Source: Breoghania corrubedonensis (lineage in GTDB: Bacteria > Pseudomonadota > Alphaproteobacteria > Rhizobiales > Stappiaceae). Taken from it: a stretch of 64,000 nt of DNA. Of the stretch, positions 8,046-16,674 are shown one piece after another (position 1 is the first letter of the stretch; each line of letters begins with the position of its first letter). The stretch is taken from NCBI RefSeq assembly GCF_003053845.1, contig NZ_QAYG01000001.1:750078-814077 (forward strand). Reading direction: 5' to 3'. A program made the position numbers and the translations under genes. The notes beneath the pieces are model-generated. The model was not told the DNA's origin. It did no database searches and saw only the letters and a list, made by a program, of their open reading frames with translations.

Positions 8046-9005
8046 TTACGCCCCGCAGATCCGCTTGCGGGCGGCATCGCGCTCCGTGGCAAGGCGCGCG
8101 ACGATGGTGGCGACCGGCTCGATCGCATCGATGGAGCCCACGCCCTGCCCGGCGCCAAAGATCTCCTTCCACGCCTTCGGCTTGGACGCGCCTGCGGCGA
8201 AATCCATGCGGCGGGGTTCGGCCGACGCGGCCTCGGCCGGATCGATGCCGGCGGCCGCGATGGAGCCCGCCAGATAGTTGCCGTGGGTGCCGGTGAACAT
8301 CGGCGAATAGATGATGTCGGCAGCCGTGGAGGCGACCGCCATCTCCTTGTGCGCATCGATCGCCATCGATTCCGCCGCCGTCAGGAACAGCGTGCCGATA
8401 TAGGCGAAGTCGCAGCCGAGCGCCTCCGCCGCCACGATCGCCCGACCATCGGCGATGGCACCGGAGAGAATCAGCGCGCCGTCGAAGAAGCGGCGCGCCT
8501 CGCCGGCGAGCGCGAAAGGCGACATCCGGCCGGCATGGCCACCCGCGCCGGCGGCAACCAGAATCAGTCCGTCGACCCCGGCGCCGGCCGCCTTGCGGGC
8601 GTGGCGCATGTTGATCACGTCGTGAAAGACGAGCCCGCCGTAGCCGTGGACGCGCTCGACCACGGTGCCGGGCTGGGAAAGCGAGGTGATGACCAGCGGC
8701 ACCTTGTGAGCGGCGATCACTTCCAGATCCTCGTCAAGACGCGGATTGGATTCATGCACGATCAGGTTGACGCCGTAGGGCGCCGCCTTGCGGCCGGTCT
8801 CCGCCTCGAAGGCGGCGAGCCGGGCCTCGATCGCGCAGAGCCAGCGGTCGAGTTCGGGCTGGGGCCGGGCGTTCAGCGCCGGAAACGTGCCGATGACGCC
8901 GGCCTTGCATTGCTCGACCACCAGATCGACGCCGGAGGTCAGGAACATCGGAGCGCCGATTACCGGCAATCCGGCCGCCGCGCGCAGGGTTTCAACCGTC
9001 CACAT
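8046..9005 (-). CDS. Nitronate monooxygenase-like FMN enzyme (NPD family)
   Basis: 319 aa from MWTVETLRAAAGLPVIGAPM, preceded by GGGAGGAAAAG. This is a TIM-barrel flavoprotein of the 2-nitropropane dioxygenase family. The FMN-phosphate region GAGGHAGRMSPFAL and ADGRAIVAAEALGCDFAYIG are clear. Family members oxidise alkyl nitronates, or act as enoyl reductases (FabK-like), so the precise reaction is not assigned. It is followed 38 bp downstream in the operon direction by no further gene; the thioesterase lies upstream on the same strand. Confidence 0.82.
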   Translation of the reverse strand: MWTVETLRAAAGLPVIGAPMFLTSGVDLVVEQCKAGVIGTFPALNARPQPELDRWLCAIEARLAAFEAETGRKAAPYGVNLIVHESNPRLDEDLEVIAAHKVPLVITSLSQPGTVVERVHGYGGLVFHDVINMRHARKAAGAGVDGLILVAAGAGGHAGRMSPFALAGEARRFFDGALILSGAIADGRAIVAAEALGCDFAYIGTLFLTAAESMAIDAHKEMAVASTAADIIYSPMFTGTHGNYLAGSIAAAGIDPAEAASAEPRRMDFAAGASKPKAWKEIFGAGQGVGSIDAIEPVATIVARLATERDAARKRICGA

Positions 9006-9043
9006 CTTCTTCTTTTCCTCCCGGGTCGTATTCGGTGTCAGCG

Positions 9044-9517
9044 TCATTCCTGAACGCCATGCGTTTCCTGCGCGCCGTCGGCGCCCTCGCCTCCCTCCTG
9101 CCATTCCAGCACGAGCTGCGTCTGCGACACGACGGCGGCGAGCTTGCCGTCGCCGCGGAAGATCCTGACCTCCCAGATCATCGTCTTGCGGCCGCGATGG
9201 TAGGGCGTGGCGACGCCGCGTGCTGTATCGCCGATGCGGATGGGGCGCAGGAAGTTGGTCTTGCTTTCGAGCGTCACCGTGCCCTGGCCTTCGGGCAGGT
9301 TCAAAAGCGTGGCGGTGCCGCACAGATTGTCGGCAAACGACATCAGCGCCCCGCCATGCAGCACACCGTTGCGGTTGCCAAGCCAGGCTTCCACCGGCAT
9401 TTCGCCCACGACCTCGTCGCGTGCGAAGCTGACCGTGCGAATTCCCAGGGCGCTGCTGAAGGGCGACAGCGTCTCAGCCACGCCACGAAGCCGCTCGTGC
9501 TCTTCGCCGTCCGTCAT
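9044..9517 (-). CDS. PaaI-type hotdog thioesterase
   Basis: 157 aa from MTDGEEHERLRG. The hotdog motif NGVLHGGALMSFADNLCG is typical of PaaI/YbgC-like acyl-CoA thioesterases. A longer N-terminal frame exists, but the chosen ATG follows GGGAGGA and matches family length. It is 38 bp upstream of the nitronate monooxygenase-like gene and probably cotranscribed with it. Confidence 0.82.
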   Translation of the reverse strand: MTDGEEHERLRGVAETLSPFSSALGIRTVSFARDEVVGEMPVEAWLGNRNGVLHGGALMSFADNLCGTATLLNLPEGQGTVTLESKTNFLRPIRIGDTARGVATPYHRGRKTMIWEVRIFRGDGKLAAVVSQTQLVLEWQEGGEGADGAQETHGVQE

Positions 9518-9635
9518 CTCGGAAAATGTCCTCCCATTTTCGAACGCGAGATTTAAGTGGGGCCAGAAACGCTGGCAAAGCATTTCAGCCATAGGCAACC
9601 GGCATGGCAGGGAAAGGGAGGTCGCGGCCTGACAC

Positions 9636-9667
9636 GATGTCATCCCCGCGCAAGCGGGGGTGACATC
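9636..9667. repeat. REP-like palindrome
   Basis: GATGTCATCCCCGC at 9636-9649 pairs with GCGGGGGTGACATC at 9654-9667 with a GCAA loop and one G-T pair. The core resembles a widespread alphaproteobacterial intergenic repeat. It lies in the 622-bp gene-poor stretch 9518-10139, where no convincing coding sequence is visible. Confidence 0.65.
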
Positions 9668-9814
9668 GAATGTGCGGGCGAAACAGACCGCACAGGCGTG
9701 GAAACCTGAACTGTATCTCGTGCGGGACACGCGGCGCCGCGTCCCTCGCCAGCCGGGATCCGCCAATGAGCGCCGCACTTGCCGTCCGGCCCCTTCCGCT
9801 CATGCCCCTCCTCC

Positions 9815-9903
9815 GTCATTGCCCGGCTCTGTCTGGGTGATCCAGCACGCCCCGCGCACGCCGCAGCCGAAGATGGATTGCCCGGCTTGGTCCAGGCAAT
9901 GAC
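9815..9903. repeat. Imperfect long inverted repeat (REP-like)
   Basis: GTCATTGCCCGGC at 9815 is mirrored by CAGGCAATGAC ending at 9903; the interior carries further CCCGG-rich complementarity. It is the second palindromic element in the same gene-poor region and is probably another dispersed repeat family. Confidence 0.55.
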
Positions 9904-10139
9904 GAGGGAAGGGCCAGAGCCGGAGGCCCGAGCAGGCGCCCGCGCCAGGCTCGCCAAAAGGAGGCTGGCGGGGCGCGGGCCGGAGGGGCTAAGTTTTCCG
10001 TGAAATCGTCCGGTGCGAGGAATCGGAACAGTCTTTGAAGGGACGGGCCGGCCGGCGGGAGGCGTACGGCAGGCCGCAAGGAGCGCGCGCGACATCGCCG
10101 CGTCCCGACACGTCCCACCACTCTGGGAGGAAACGAAAA

Positions 10140-11033
10140 ATGAGCGACATCGCATTCATCGGCCTTGGCAACATGGGCCTGCCCATGGCCATCAACCTCG
10201 TCAAGGCCGGCCATTCGGTCGTTGCCTTCGACACGGTGCCCGAGACGCAGGAGAAGGCCCGGGCGGAGGGAATGGCGGTCGCCGACGACGCGGCAAAGGC
10301 GGTCGCTGCGGCCGATTTCGTCATCACCATGCTGCCCAACGGCGCCATCGTCACCAGGGTCTACGAGACGATCGTGCCGGCGGCGAAGCCCGGCGCGGTG
10401 CTGATCGACTGCTCCACCATCGATGTGACGAGCGCCAGGACGGCCCATGCGATGGCGGAGAAGGCGGGCCTCCTGTCGCTCGACGCGCCCGTATCCGGCG
10501 GCACGGCGGGGGCTGCGGCCGGTACGCTGACCTTCATGGTCGGCGGGCAGCGCGAGGCCTTTGACAAGGCGAGCGTGATCCTCGACGTGATGGGCGGCAA
10601 GCTCGTCTATTGCGGGGACGGCGGGGCCGGGCAATCGGCCAAGATCTGCAACAACATGCTGCTCGCCATTTCCATGATCGGGGCCTGCGAGGCCTTCGCG
10701 CTGGCCGAAAAGATCGGGCTTTCGGCGGAAGCCGCCTTCGACGTGATCTCCACATCCTCCGGTTTCTGCTGGTCGGTCAACACGTACTGCCCGGTGCCGG
10801 GAGTGGGGCCGAAAAGCCCGGCCGACAACGATTACAAGCCCGGCTTCGCGGCCGAGCTGATGGCGAAGGATCTGGGGCTTTCGCAACAGGCGGCCGAGGC
10901 CTCCGGCCAGGCGACGCCGATGGGCGCGCGCGCGCTGGAACTCTACAGCCACTTCCTGGAAAACGGCGGCGCGGGCAAGGACTTTTCCGGCATGATCAAT
11001 TATCTGCGGTCCGCCACGCGCGGCGGCGAATGA
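10140..11033 (+). CDS. 3-hydroxyisobutyrate dehydrogenase-like NAD(P)-dependent oxidoreductase
   Basis: 297 aa from MSDIAFIGLGNMGLPMA, after GGGAGGAAACG. The N-terminal Rossmann fold has GLGNMG. The substrate loop APVSGGTAGAAAGTLTFMVGG and the catalytic Lys in GAGQSAKICNNML are present, followed by the all-helical C-terminal domain. The family oxidises beta-hydroxy acids, including 3-hydroxyisobutyrate and tartronate semialdehyde. The specific substrate is open. A longer upstream frame lacks a comparable ribosome site. Confidence 0.85.
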   Translation: MSDIAFIGLGNMGLPMAINLVKAGHSVVAFDTVPETQEKARAEGMAVADDAAKAVAAADFVITMLPNGAIVTRVYETIVPAAKPGAVLIDCSTIDVTSARTAHAMAEKAGLLSLDAPVSGGTAGAAAGTLTFMVGGQREAFDKASVILDVMGGKLVYCGDGGAGQSAKICNNMLLAISMIGACEAFALAEKIGLSAEAAFDVISTSSGFCWSVNTYCPVPGVGPKSPADNDYKPGFAAELMAKDLGLSQQAAEASGQATPMGARALELYSHFLENGGAGKDFSGMINYLRSATRGGE

Positions 11034-11093
11034 CGCTGGCGAGGCGACCCGACGACCGGGCACCCGCCGCACGATCCGCGATCGGACGGGCGG

Positions 11094-11124
11094 GAACGGG
11101 GGCGCATCTTTCCCCCGTTCTTTC
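11094..11124 (+). terminator. Intrinsic terminator after the dehydrogenase gene
   Basis: GAACGGGGG at 11094-11102 pairs perfectly with CCCCCGTTC at 11112-11120, followed by TTTCC. It separates the dehydrogenase from the amidohydrolase gene. Confidence 0.6.
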
Positions 11125-11224
11125 CACCGAAACGGTAGCGCGACATTGTCAGGCTTGATCTGGCGGCGGTGATTGAGGACAAGGAGAGGCTTTCTCCATC
11201 CGCGAGTCCCCGGAAAACCCCGCC

Positions 11225-12517
11225 ATGTTCGACCTTCTCATCCGAAACGCCAACCTGCCCGACGGGCGGGAGGGCGTTGATATTGCCGTCAAGGACGGCC
11301 GCATCGCCGCTATCGAGCGGGCCATAGAGGGGCAAGCGGGAGAGATCATTGAGGCGGGCGGACGGCTTGTCTCGCCGCCTTTCGTGGACCCGCATTTCCA
11401 TATGGACGCGACGCTGTCGCTCGGCCTGCCGCGGATGAACGTTTCCGGCACGCTTCTCGAGGGCATCGATCTCTGGGGCGAACTGCGGCCGACGCTGACG
11501 CGCGAAGCGGTGGTGGAGAGGGCGCTGAAATATTGCGATCTCGCGGTTTCGCAAGGGTTGCTGGCGATCCGCTCGCATGTCGATGTCTCCGATCCCGGCC
11601 TTGTCACGGTGGAGGCGCTGCTAGAGGTCCGCGAGAAGGTCGCGCCCACTATCGACCTGCAGCTCGTCGCTTTTCCGCAGGATGGCTACTACCGTTGCCC
11701 GGCGGCGGTGGACGCGCTCAACCGCGCGCTCGACATGGGCGTGGACGTGGTCGGCGGCATCCCGCATTTCGAGCGCACGATGGAGGACGGCCGGCGCTCG
11801 GTGGAGGCGCTCTGCCGCATCGCGGCCGAACGCGGGCTGATGGTCGACATGCATTGCGACGAGAGCGACGATCCGATGTCGCGCCATGTGGAGACGCTGG
11901 CGGCGGAAACCTTGCGCCACGGGCTTCAGGGCCGCGTTTCCGGTTCGCACCTCACCTCCATGCACTCCATGGACAACTATTACGTCTCCAAGCTCATTCC
12001 GCTGATGACGGAGGCACGGCTGAACGCCATCCCGAACCCGCTCATCAACATCGTCATCCAGGGCCGGCACGACACCTACCCCAAGCGGCGCGGCATGACG
12101 CGGGTGCGCGAGCTGATGGATGCCGGCATCAACGTCGCCTTCGGCCACGACTGCGTGATGGATCCCTGGTACTCGATGGGTTCGGGCGACATGCTGGAGG
12201 TCGCGCACATGGCCGTGCACGTGGCGCAGATGACCTCGATCGCCGACCGCAAGCGCATCTTCGACGCGATCACCGTCAACTCGGCGCGCGCGCTCGGGCT
12301 TGAAGGCTACGGGCTGGAGGTCGGCTGCAACGCCGACATGGTTCTGCTGCAGGCGCGCGATCCGCTGGAGGCGCTGAGGCTGAAGGCGACCCGGCTCGCG
12401 GTCATCCGCCGTGGCAGGATCATTGCAAGGACGCAACCGAGGATTGCGGAGCTCGACATCGAAGGGCGGCCGCAAACCGTCGATCCCGCGGATTACGCGC
12501 CGATCGCGGCCTCGTGA
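11225..12517 (+). CDS. Cytosine deaminase-like amidohydrolase
   Basis: 430 aa, full length for the CodA branch of the amidohydrolase superfamily. Metal-binding HFHMD lies near residue 59. VDMHCDESDD near 215, GSHLTSMHSMDN near 247 and FGHDCVMDPWY near 307 provide the further His, Glu and Asp ligands. CodA-type enzymes hydrolyse cytosine and other cyclic amino-heterocycles. The adjacent BMP-type importer supports a nucleobase or related substrate. Cytosine itself is not proven. Confidence 0.82.
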   Translation: MFDLLIRNANLPDGREGVDIAVKDGRIAAIERAIEGQAGEIIEAGGRLVSPPFVDPHFHMDATLSLGLPRMNVSGTLLEGIDLWGELRPTLTREAVVERALKYCDLAVSQGLLAIRSHVDVSDPGLVTVEALLEVREKVAPTIDLQLVAFPQDGYYRCPAAVDALNRALDMGVDVVGGIPHFERTMEDGRRSVEALCRIAAERGLMVDMHCDESDDPMSRHVETLAAETLRHGLQGRVSGSHLTSMHSMDNYYVSKLIPLMTEARLNAIPNPLINIVIQGRHDTYPKRRGMTRVRELMDAGINVAFGHDCVMDPWYSMGSGDMLEVAHMAVHVAQMTSIADRKRIFDAITVNSARALGLEGYGLEVGCNADMVLLQARDPLEALRLKATRLAVIRRGRIIARTQPRIAELDIEGRPQTVDPADYAPIAAS

Positions 12518-12579
12518 GAGGCGCGGCAAACCGCCGGGAGAACAATCCCGCACGATGCAATATTGTGCAGGCCGGCTGC

Positions 12580-12610
12580 TTGACAAAAATTTGAGCAGAC
12601 GGTCAAATTT
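12580..12610 (+). promoter_or_regulatory. Promoter with RutR-like operator upstream of the BMP transporter
   Basis: TTGACA at 12580-12585 is followed after 17 bp by TCAAAT at 12603-12608. Spacer and -10 are covered by the perfect inverted repeat AAATTTGA-8-TCAAATTT (12587-12610). Its core TTGAGCAGACGGTCAA matches 12 of 14 defined positions of the known RutR consensus TTGACCAnnTGGTCAA. RutR is a TetR-family sensor of pyrimidines. The geometry fits repression of the transporter operon. Confidence 0.55.
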
Positions 12611-12664
12611 ACGCGAAACAACAAGCGGGCGCACGACGGCCGCACAACCGGGGTTAACAGGGAT

Positions 12665-13666
12665 ATGGCGATCCTGAAATCGATGACACGCCGCAGCGTT
12701 CTTGCGAGCGGCGCGGCTCTTGGCGCGGGCCTTGCGGTTACGCTTTCCGGCACGCGGGCCGTTCTGGCGGACACGCCCTTGAAGGTGGCGGGCATTCACG
12801 CCTCGCCGGTGGAGAACGCCTGGAACTCGCGCCTGCACGAAGCACTGCTGGCGGCGGCCAAGGACGGCGTCATCGAGTACGAGTTCTCCGAGGGCGTGTC
12901 GGGCACCGACTACCCGCGCGCCATGCGCGAATACGCGGAAAAGGGCGTCGACCTGATCGTCGGCGAATCCTACGCGGTGGAGCGCGAGGCGCGCCAGGTC
13001 GCCAAGGACTATCCGGACGTGGCCTTCCTGATGGGCTCCTCGGGCGAGGCGTCGGGCGACAATTTCGGCGTCTTCGGCACCTGGAACTTCGACGGTGCCT
13101 ATCTGGCGGGCATGCTTGCCGGCAAGATGACCAAGACCAACGTGGTCGGCTCCGTCGGCGCCATTCCGATCCCGGAAGTGAACCTCCTGATCAACGCCTT
13201 CAACGCCGGCGTTCATGAGGTGAACCCGGAGTGCAAGACGCTGGTCTCGTTCATCGGCACGTTCTTCGATCCGCCGAAGGCGCGCGAGGCGGGGCTTGCC
13301 GAGATCGACGCGGGCGCGGACATCCTGTTCGGCGAGCGCATCGGCACGGCGGACGCCGCCAAGGAACGCGGCATCAAGGCCGTCGGCTCGCTGATCGACT
13401 ACACCGACCGCTATCCCGACACGGTGTTCGCCAACGCGATGTGGTACTTCCGCCCGATCCTCGACGCCGCGGTGGCCGACGTGAAGGCCGGCAAGCCGGT
13501 CGGCAAGATCTACACCGCCTACGGCCTGATGAAGGACGGCGGCTCGGACATCGTCTACACCAAGGGCGTGGCGCCCAAGGAAGCGGAAGAGGCGATGGAG
13601 AAGCGCCGTGCCGAGATCAAGGCCGGCACGTTCGAGGTGCCGCGCGACATGAGCGAGCCGAAGTAA
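12665..13666 (+). CDS. BMP family (Med/BmpA-like) substrate-binding protein of a nucleoside-type ABC transporter
   Basis: 333 aa. The N-terminus MTRRSVLASGAALGAG is a Tat-like signal followed by a hydrophobic stretch and cleavage near LADTPL. The mature domain is of the BMP family (PF02608), with FLMGSSGEASGDNFGVFG and NVVGSVGAIPIPEVN. Known relatives bind purine or pyrimidine nucleosides or bases. It is first in an operon with an amidase, an ATPase and two permeases. Confidence 0.87.
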   Translation: MAILKSMTRRSVLASGAALGAGLAVTLSGTRAVLADTPLKVAGIHASPVENAWNSRLHEALLAAAKDGVIEYEFSEGVSGTDYPRAMREYAEKGVDLIVGESYAVEREARQVAKDYPDVAFLMGSSGEASGDNFGVFGTWNFDGAYLAGMLAGKMTKTNVVGSVGAIPIPEVNLLINAFNAGVHEVNPECKTLVSFIGTFFDPPKAREAGLAEIDAGADILFGERIGTADAAKERGIKAVGSLIDYTDRYPDTVFANAMWYFRPILDAAVADVKAGKPVGKIYTAYGLMKDGGSDIVYTKGVAPKEAEEAMEKRRAEIKAGTFEVPRDMSEPK

Positions 13667-13717
13667 GACGGCGCCGAAATCAGAACTGCGACCAACGGCG
13701 TGAACGCCCGACCAACC

Positions 13718-15136
13718 ATGACAGGACAAGACGACGCGATGGCCCTTGCCGAGGCCATCGCGTCTTCGCATGTGAGCGCGATCGAGGCGATGGAAGCCGC
13801 GATCGCCGCAGCCCAGACCCATTCCGGCTTCGGCGCCGTCGACGTCCTCGTGCCCGAACTCGGGCTCTGCGTCGCGGAGGTGATGGAGCAGGAGCGGCTC
13901 GACCGGCCGGCCCGGTTCGTCACCCGGCCATTTGCCGGCGTGCCGACGCTTGCCAAAAACCTCGGCAGCCCGTTCGCCGGCATTCCCGCAAGTGCCGGCT
14001 CCAACGCGCTGCGCGGCATCGCCGACGGCACCGCCGACAGCGAATTCGCCCGCCGCTTCCGCAAGATGGGGCTGATCCCCTTCGGCTCCACGCTGGTGCC
14101 GGAATTCGGCCTGTCGCTGGCGAGCGAGCCCATCGGCCTGCCGCCGGCGCGCAACCCGCTCGATCCCGAACGCACGCCCGGCGGCTCTTCCGGCGGGGCG
14201 GCGGCGGCGGTCGCGGCCGGCATCGTCGCCATCGCGCATGCGACGGACGCGGGCGGCTCGATCCGCGTGCCGGCCGCCTGCTGCGGCCTCATCGGCCTGA
14301 AGCCCACGCGCGGGCTGATGCCGGGCGGGCCCGATTTCGGCAATCATCTGGGCGGGCTCGCCAGCGAATTCGCCGTCTGCCGGTCGGTCCGCGACGCGCG
14401 CCGGGCCTTCGATCATCTGGCCGGCCATGCCAAGGGGCCGACGCCGGAACCCGTCCTCGATCCCGATATCCAGAGCCGGTTGACCATCGGGCTCATCGGC
14501 GATCTCGGCCCCTTCGCGCTCGATCCGGCGCGAGAGAGGGCGGTGCGCGAGGCGGCCGCCCTTCTGGAAGGCGCCGGCCACCGGATAGCCGACATTCCGT
14601 TTGCCCGCCTCCAGACCCTCGTCGCCAGCGGCATGCGCGGCTTCGACCGCATCATCTGCGCATCGATGGCCGCCGCGTTCGCCAACGGCGAGCTTGACGA
14701 GGACAAGCTCGAACCGCTGACGCGTGCGGTGCTGGAGCGCGGCCGGGCATTGCCTGCGGCCGAGCTCTGGAGCGCCGAGCAGGAGGCCGTGCTCGCCGCC
14801 CATGCGATGTGGCGGCTCTTCGGCGAGGTCGATCTGCTGCTGACGCCGATGCTCAGCGCCGCACCGCCGAAGCTTGGCGCCTTCCCGACCGATCACGACG
14901 CGGTCGAGGCGCACTGGGGCCGCATGACGGCGTTTGCGCCGCTCGCCTCGCTCGCCAACATGACCGGCGTTCCCGCCCTTGCCCTGCCGTTTGGCGAGGA
15001 TGCGGACGGGTTGCCGCTTCCCGTCCAGATCATGGGCCCGATGGGCGCCGACAGGCGGCTTTTGACGCTGGCCGAAACGCTGGAGCGCCTGCGGCCATGG
15101 GCCCACCGTTTTCCGGTCGCGGGGTTGCCGGCATGA
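13718..15136 (+). CDS. Amidase signature family hydrolase
   Basis: 472 aa from the ATG at 13718; a GTG at 13700 is an alternative, and neither has a strong ribosome site. The Ser-cisSer-Lys triad is visible: Lys in VPTLAKNLGS, cis-Ser in PGGSSGGAAAAV and the nucleophile Ser in DAGGSIRVPAACCG. The family hydrolyses amides, including allophanate and ureido compounds. Its position between binding protein and ATPase genes of a nucleobase-type importer suggests it cleaves an imported or ring-opened amide. The stop overlaps the next start (ATGA). Confidence 0.83.
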   Translation: MTGQDDAMALAEAIASSHVSAIEAMEAAIAAAQTHSGFGAVDVLVPELGLCVAEVMEQERLDRPARFVTRPFAGVPTLAKNLGSPFAGIPASAGSNALRGIADGTADSEFARRFRKMGLIPFGSTLVPEFGLSLASEPIGLPPARNPLDPERTPGGSSGGAAAAVAAGIVAIAHATDAGGSIRVPAACCGLIGLKPTRGLMPGGPDFGNHLGGLASEFAVCRSVRDARRAFDHLAGHAKGPTPEPVLDPDIQSRLTIGLIGDLGPFALDPARERAVREAAALLEGAGHRIADIPFARLQTLVASGMRGFDRIICASMAAAFANGELDEDKLEPLTRAVLERGRALPAAELWSAEQEAVLAAHAMWRLFGEVDLLLTPMLSAAPPKLGAFPTDHDAVEAHWGRMTAFAPLASLANMTGVPALALPFGEDADGLPLPVQIMGPMGADRRLLTLAETLERLRPWAHRFPVAGLPA

Positions 15137-16674
15137 GCGAGACACCGGTTCTGCGCCTCTCGGGCATCTCCAAGCGCTTCGGCGATACCATTGCCAACGA
15201 TGCGGTTTCCATCGATCTGGCGCGCGGCGAGGTGCTGGCGCTGCTGGGCGAGAACGGCGCGGGCAAGACGACGCTGATGTCGATCCTGTTCGGCCACTAC
15301 ACGCCCGACGAGGGCACGGTGGAGGTGGAGGGCCGCGCCCTGCCCCCGGGCCGGCCACGGGCGGCCATCGATGCCGGTGTCGGCATGGTCCACCAGCATT
15401 TCTCGCTCGCCGCGAACCTGACGGTTCTGGAAAACGTCATGACCGGCACCCAGAGCCTGTGGCGGGCAAAGTCGGACACGGCATCGGCGCGCCGGAAGCT
15501 CGCCGAGATCGCCGACCGCTTCGGGCTGGCGGTCGATCCGGACGCACGCCTCGGCGATCTGTCGGTCGGCGAGCAGCAGCGCGTGGAGATCCTCAAGGCG
15601 CTCTACAACGACGCCCGCATACTGATCCTCGACGAGCCGACGGCGGTGCTGACCAACGCGGAAGCCGAGCGGCTGTTTTCCACCTTGCGCGAAATGGCGC
15701 GCCAGGGCCTGTCGCTGATCTTCATCTCGCACAAGCTCAACGAGGTGCTGGCGGCGGCCGACCGGGTGGTGGTGCTGCGCGGCGGCAAGGTGGTGGCCGA
15801 ACGCCAGGCGGCGGCGACCACCAAGGAAGAGCTGGCCGAACTGATGGTCGGGCGCCAGGTCGCGCGGCCCAAGCGCGAGGCGGGCAAGGCGGGCGACGTG
15901 GTACTGGAGGCGATCGGCGCCTCGCTCGTCGTCGACGGCGTGCCCCGGCTTTCCGATCTCAACTTCCAGATCCGCGCCGGCGAGACGCTCGGCATCATCG
16001 GCGTTTCCGGCAATGGTCAGGGGCAGCTCGCCCATCTCGTCTCCGGCCTGTCGGCTGCGACCGCAGGCGAACTCAGGCTCTTCGGCGAACCGATCCCGAC
16101 CGGCGTGGAAGCGTTGGTGGAAGCCGGCGTCGGCCGCATTCCCGAAGACCGCAACACCGAAGGCGCCATCGGCGAGATGACGCTTTGGGAAAATGCCATT
16201 CTGGAGCGGGTGCGCTCGAGGCGCTTTTCGAAAAACGGCTTTGTCGACAGGGCGGCGGCGCGCGCGTTCGCGGCGACCATCATCAAGGACTTCGACGTGC
16301 GCGGCGGCGCGCCCGACCGGCGCACCCGGCTTCTTTCGGGCGGCAACATGCAGAAGCTCATTTTAGGGCGCAACCTGCACGACCAGCCGAAACTGCTGAT
16401 CGCCGCGCAGCCCACCCGCGGGCTCGATGAAGGCGCCATTGCCGCCGTTCACACCCGCATTCTGGAGGCGCGCGCCAAAGGGGCCGCCGTGCTGCTGATT
16501 TCGGAAGATCTGGACGAGGTGCTGAGCCTTGCCGACCGCATCCGCGCCATCGTCAAGGGACGGCTGTCGCCGCCGCTTGCAGCGGACGAGGCGAATGCGC
16601 AGAAGCTGGGGCTGATGATGGCAGGCGACTGGAACAAGGACAGTCAGCACGGGGAGGCCGGTCATGCGCTTTGA
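15133..16674 (+). CDS. Nucleoside-type ABC transporter, double ATP-binding protein
   Basis: 513 aa with two fused nucleotide-binding domains. The first has Walker A GENGAGKTT, signature LSVGEQQRVEI and Walker B ILILDEPTAVL. The second has a degenerate Walker A (GVSGNGQGQL, no Lys-Thr) but an intact LSGGNMQK, as is usual for the second half of YufO/RbsA-type ATPases. It starts in a 4-bp overlap with the amidase stop and overlaps the next permease by 11 bp. Confidence 0.9.
   Translation: MSETPVLRLSGISKRFGDTIANDAVSIDLARGEVLALLGENGAGKTTLMSILFGHYTPDEGTVEVEGRALPPGRPRAAIDAGVGMVHQHFSLAANLTVLENVMTGTQSLWRAKSDTASARRKLAEIADRFGLAVDPDARLGDLSVGEQQRVEILKALYNDARILILDEPTAVLTNAEAERLFSTLREMARQGLSLIFISHKLNEVLAAADRVVVLRGGKVVAERQAAATTKEELAELMVGRQVARPKREAGKAGDVVLEAIGASLVVDGVPRLSDLNFQIRAGETLGIIGVSGNGQGQLAHLVSGLSAATAGELRLFGEPIPTGVEALVEAGVGRIPEDRNTEGAIGEMTLWENAILERVRSRRFSKNGFVDRAAARAFAATIIKDFDVRGGAPDRRTRLLSGGNMQKLILGRNLHDQPKLLIAAQPTRGLDEGAIAAVHTRILEARAKGAAVLLISEDLDEVLSLADRIRAIVKGRLSPPLAADEANAQKLGLMMAGDWNKDSQHGEAGHAL

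Noticed and set aside
11621-15358. A 1,245-codon open frame on the minus strand opposite the amidohydrolase, binding protein and amidase genes
   Set aside because: It is antisense to well-supported genes in GC-rich DNA, is Arg/Gly/Asp-rich low-complexity, and shows no domain.
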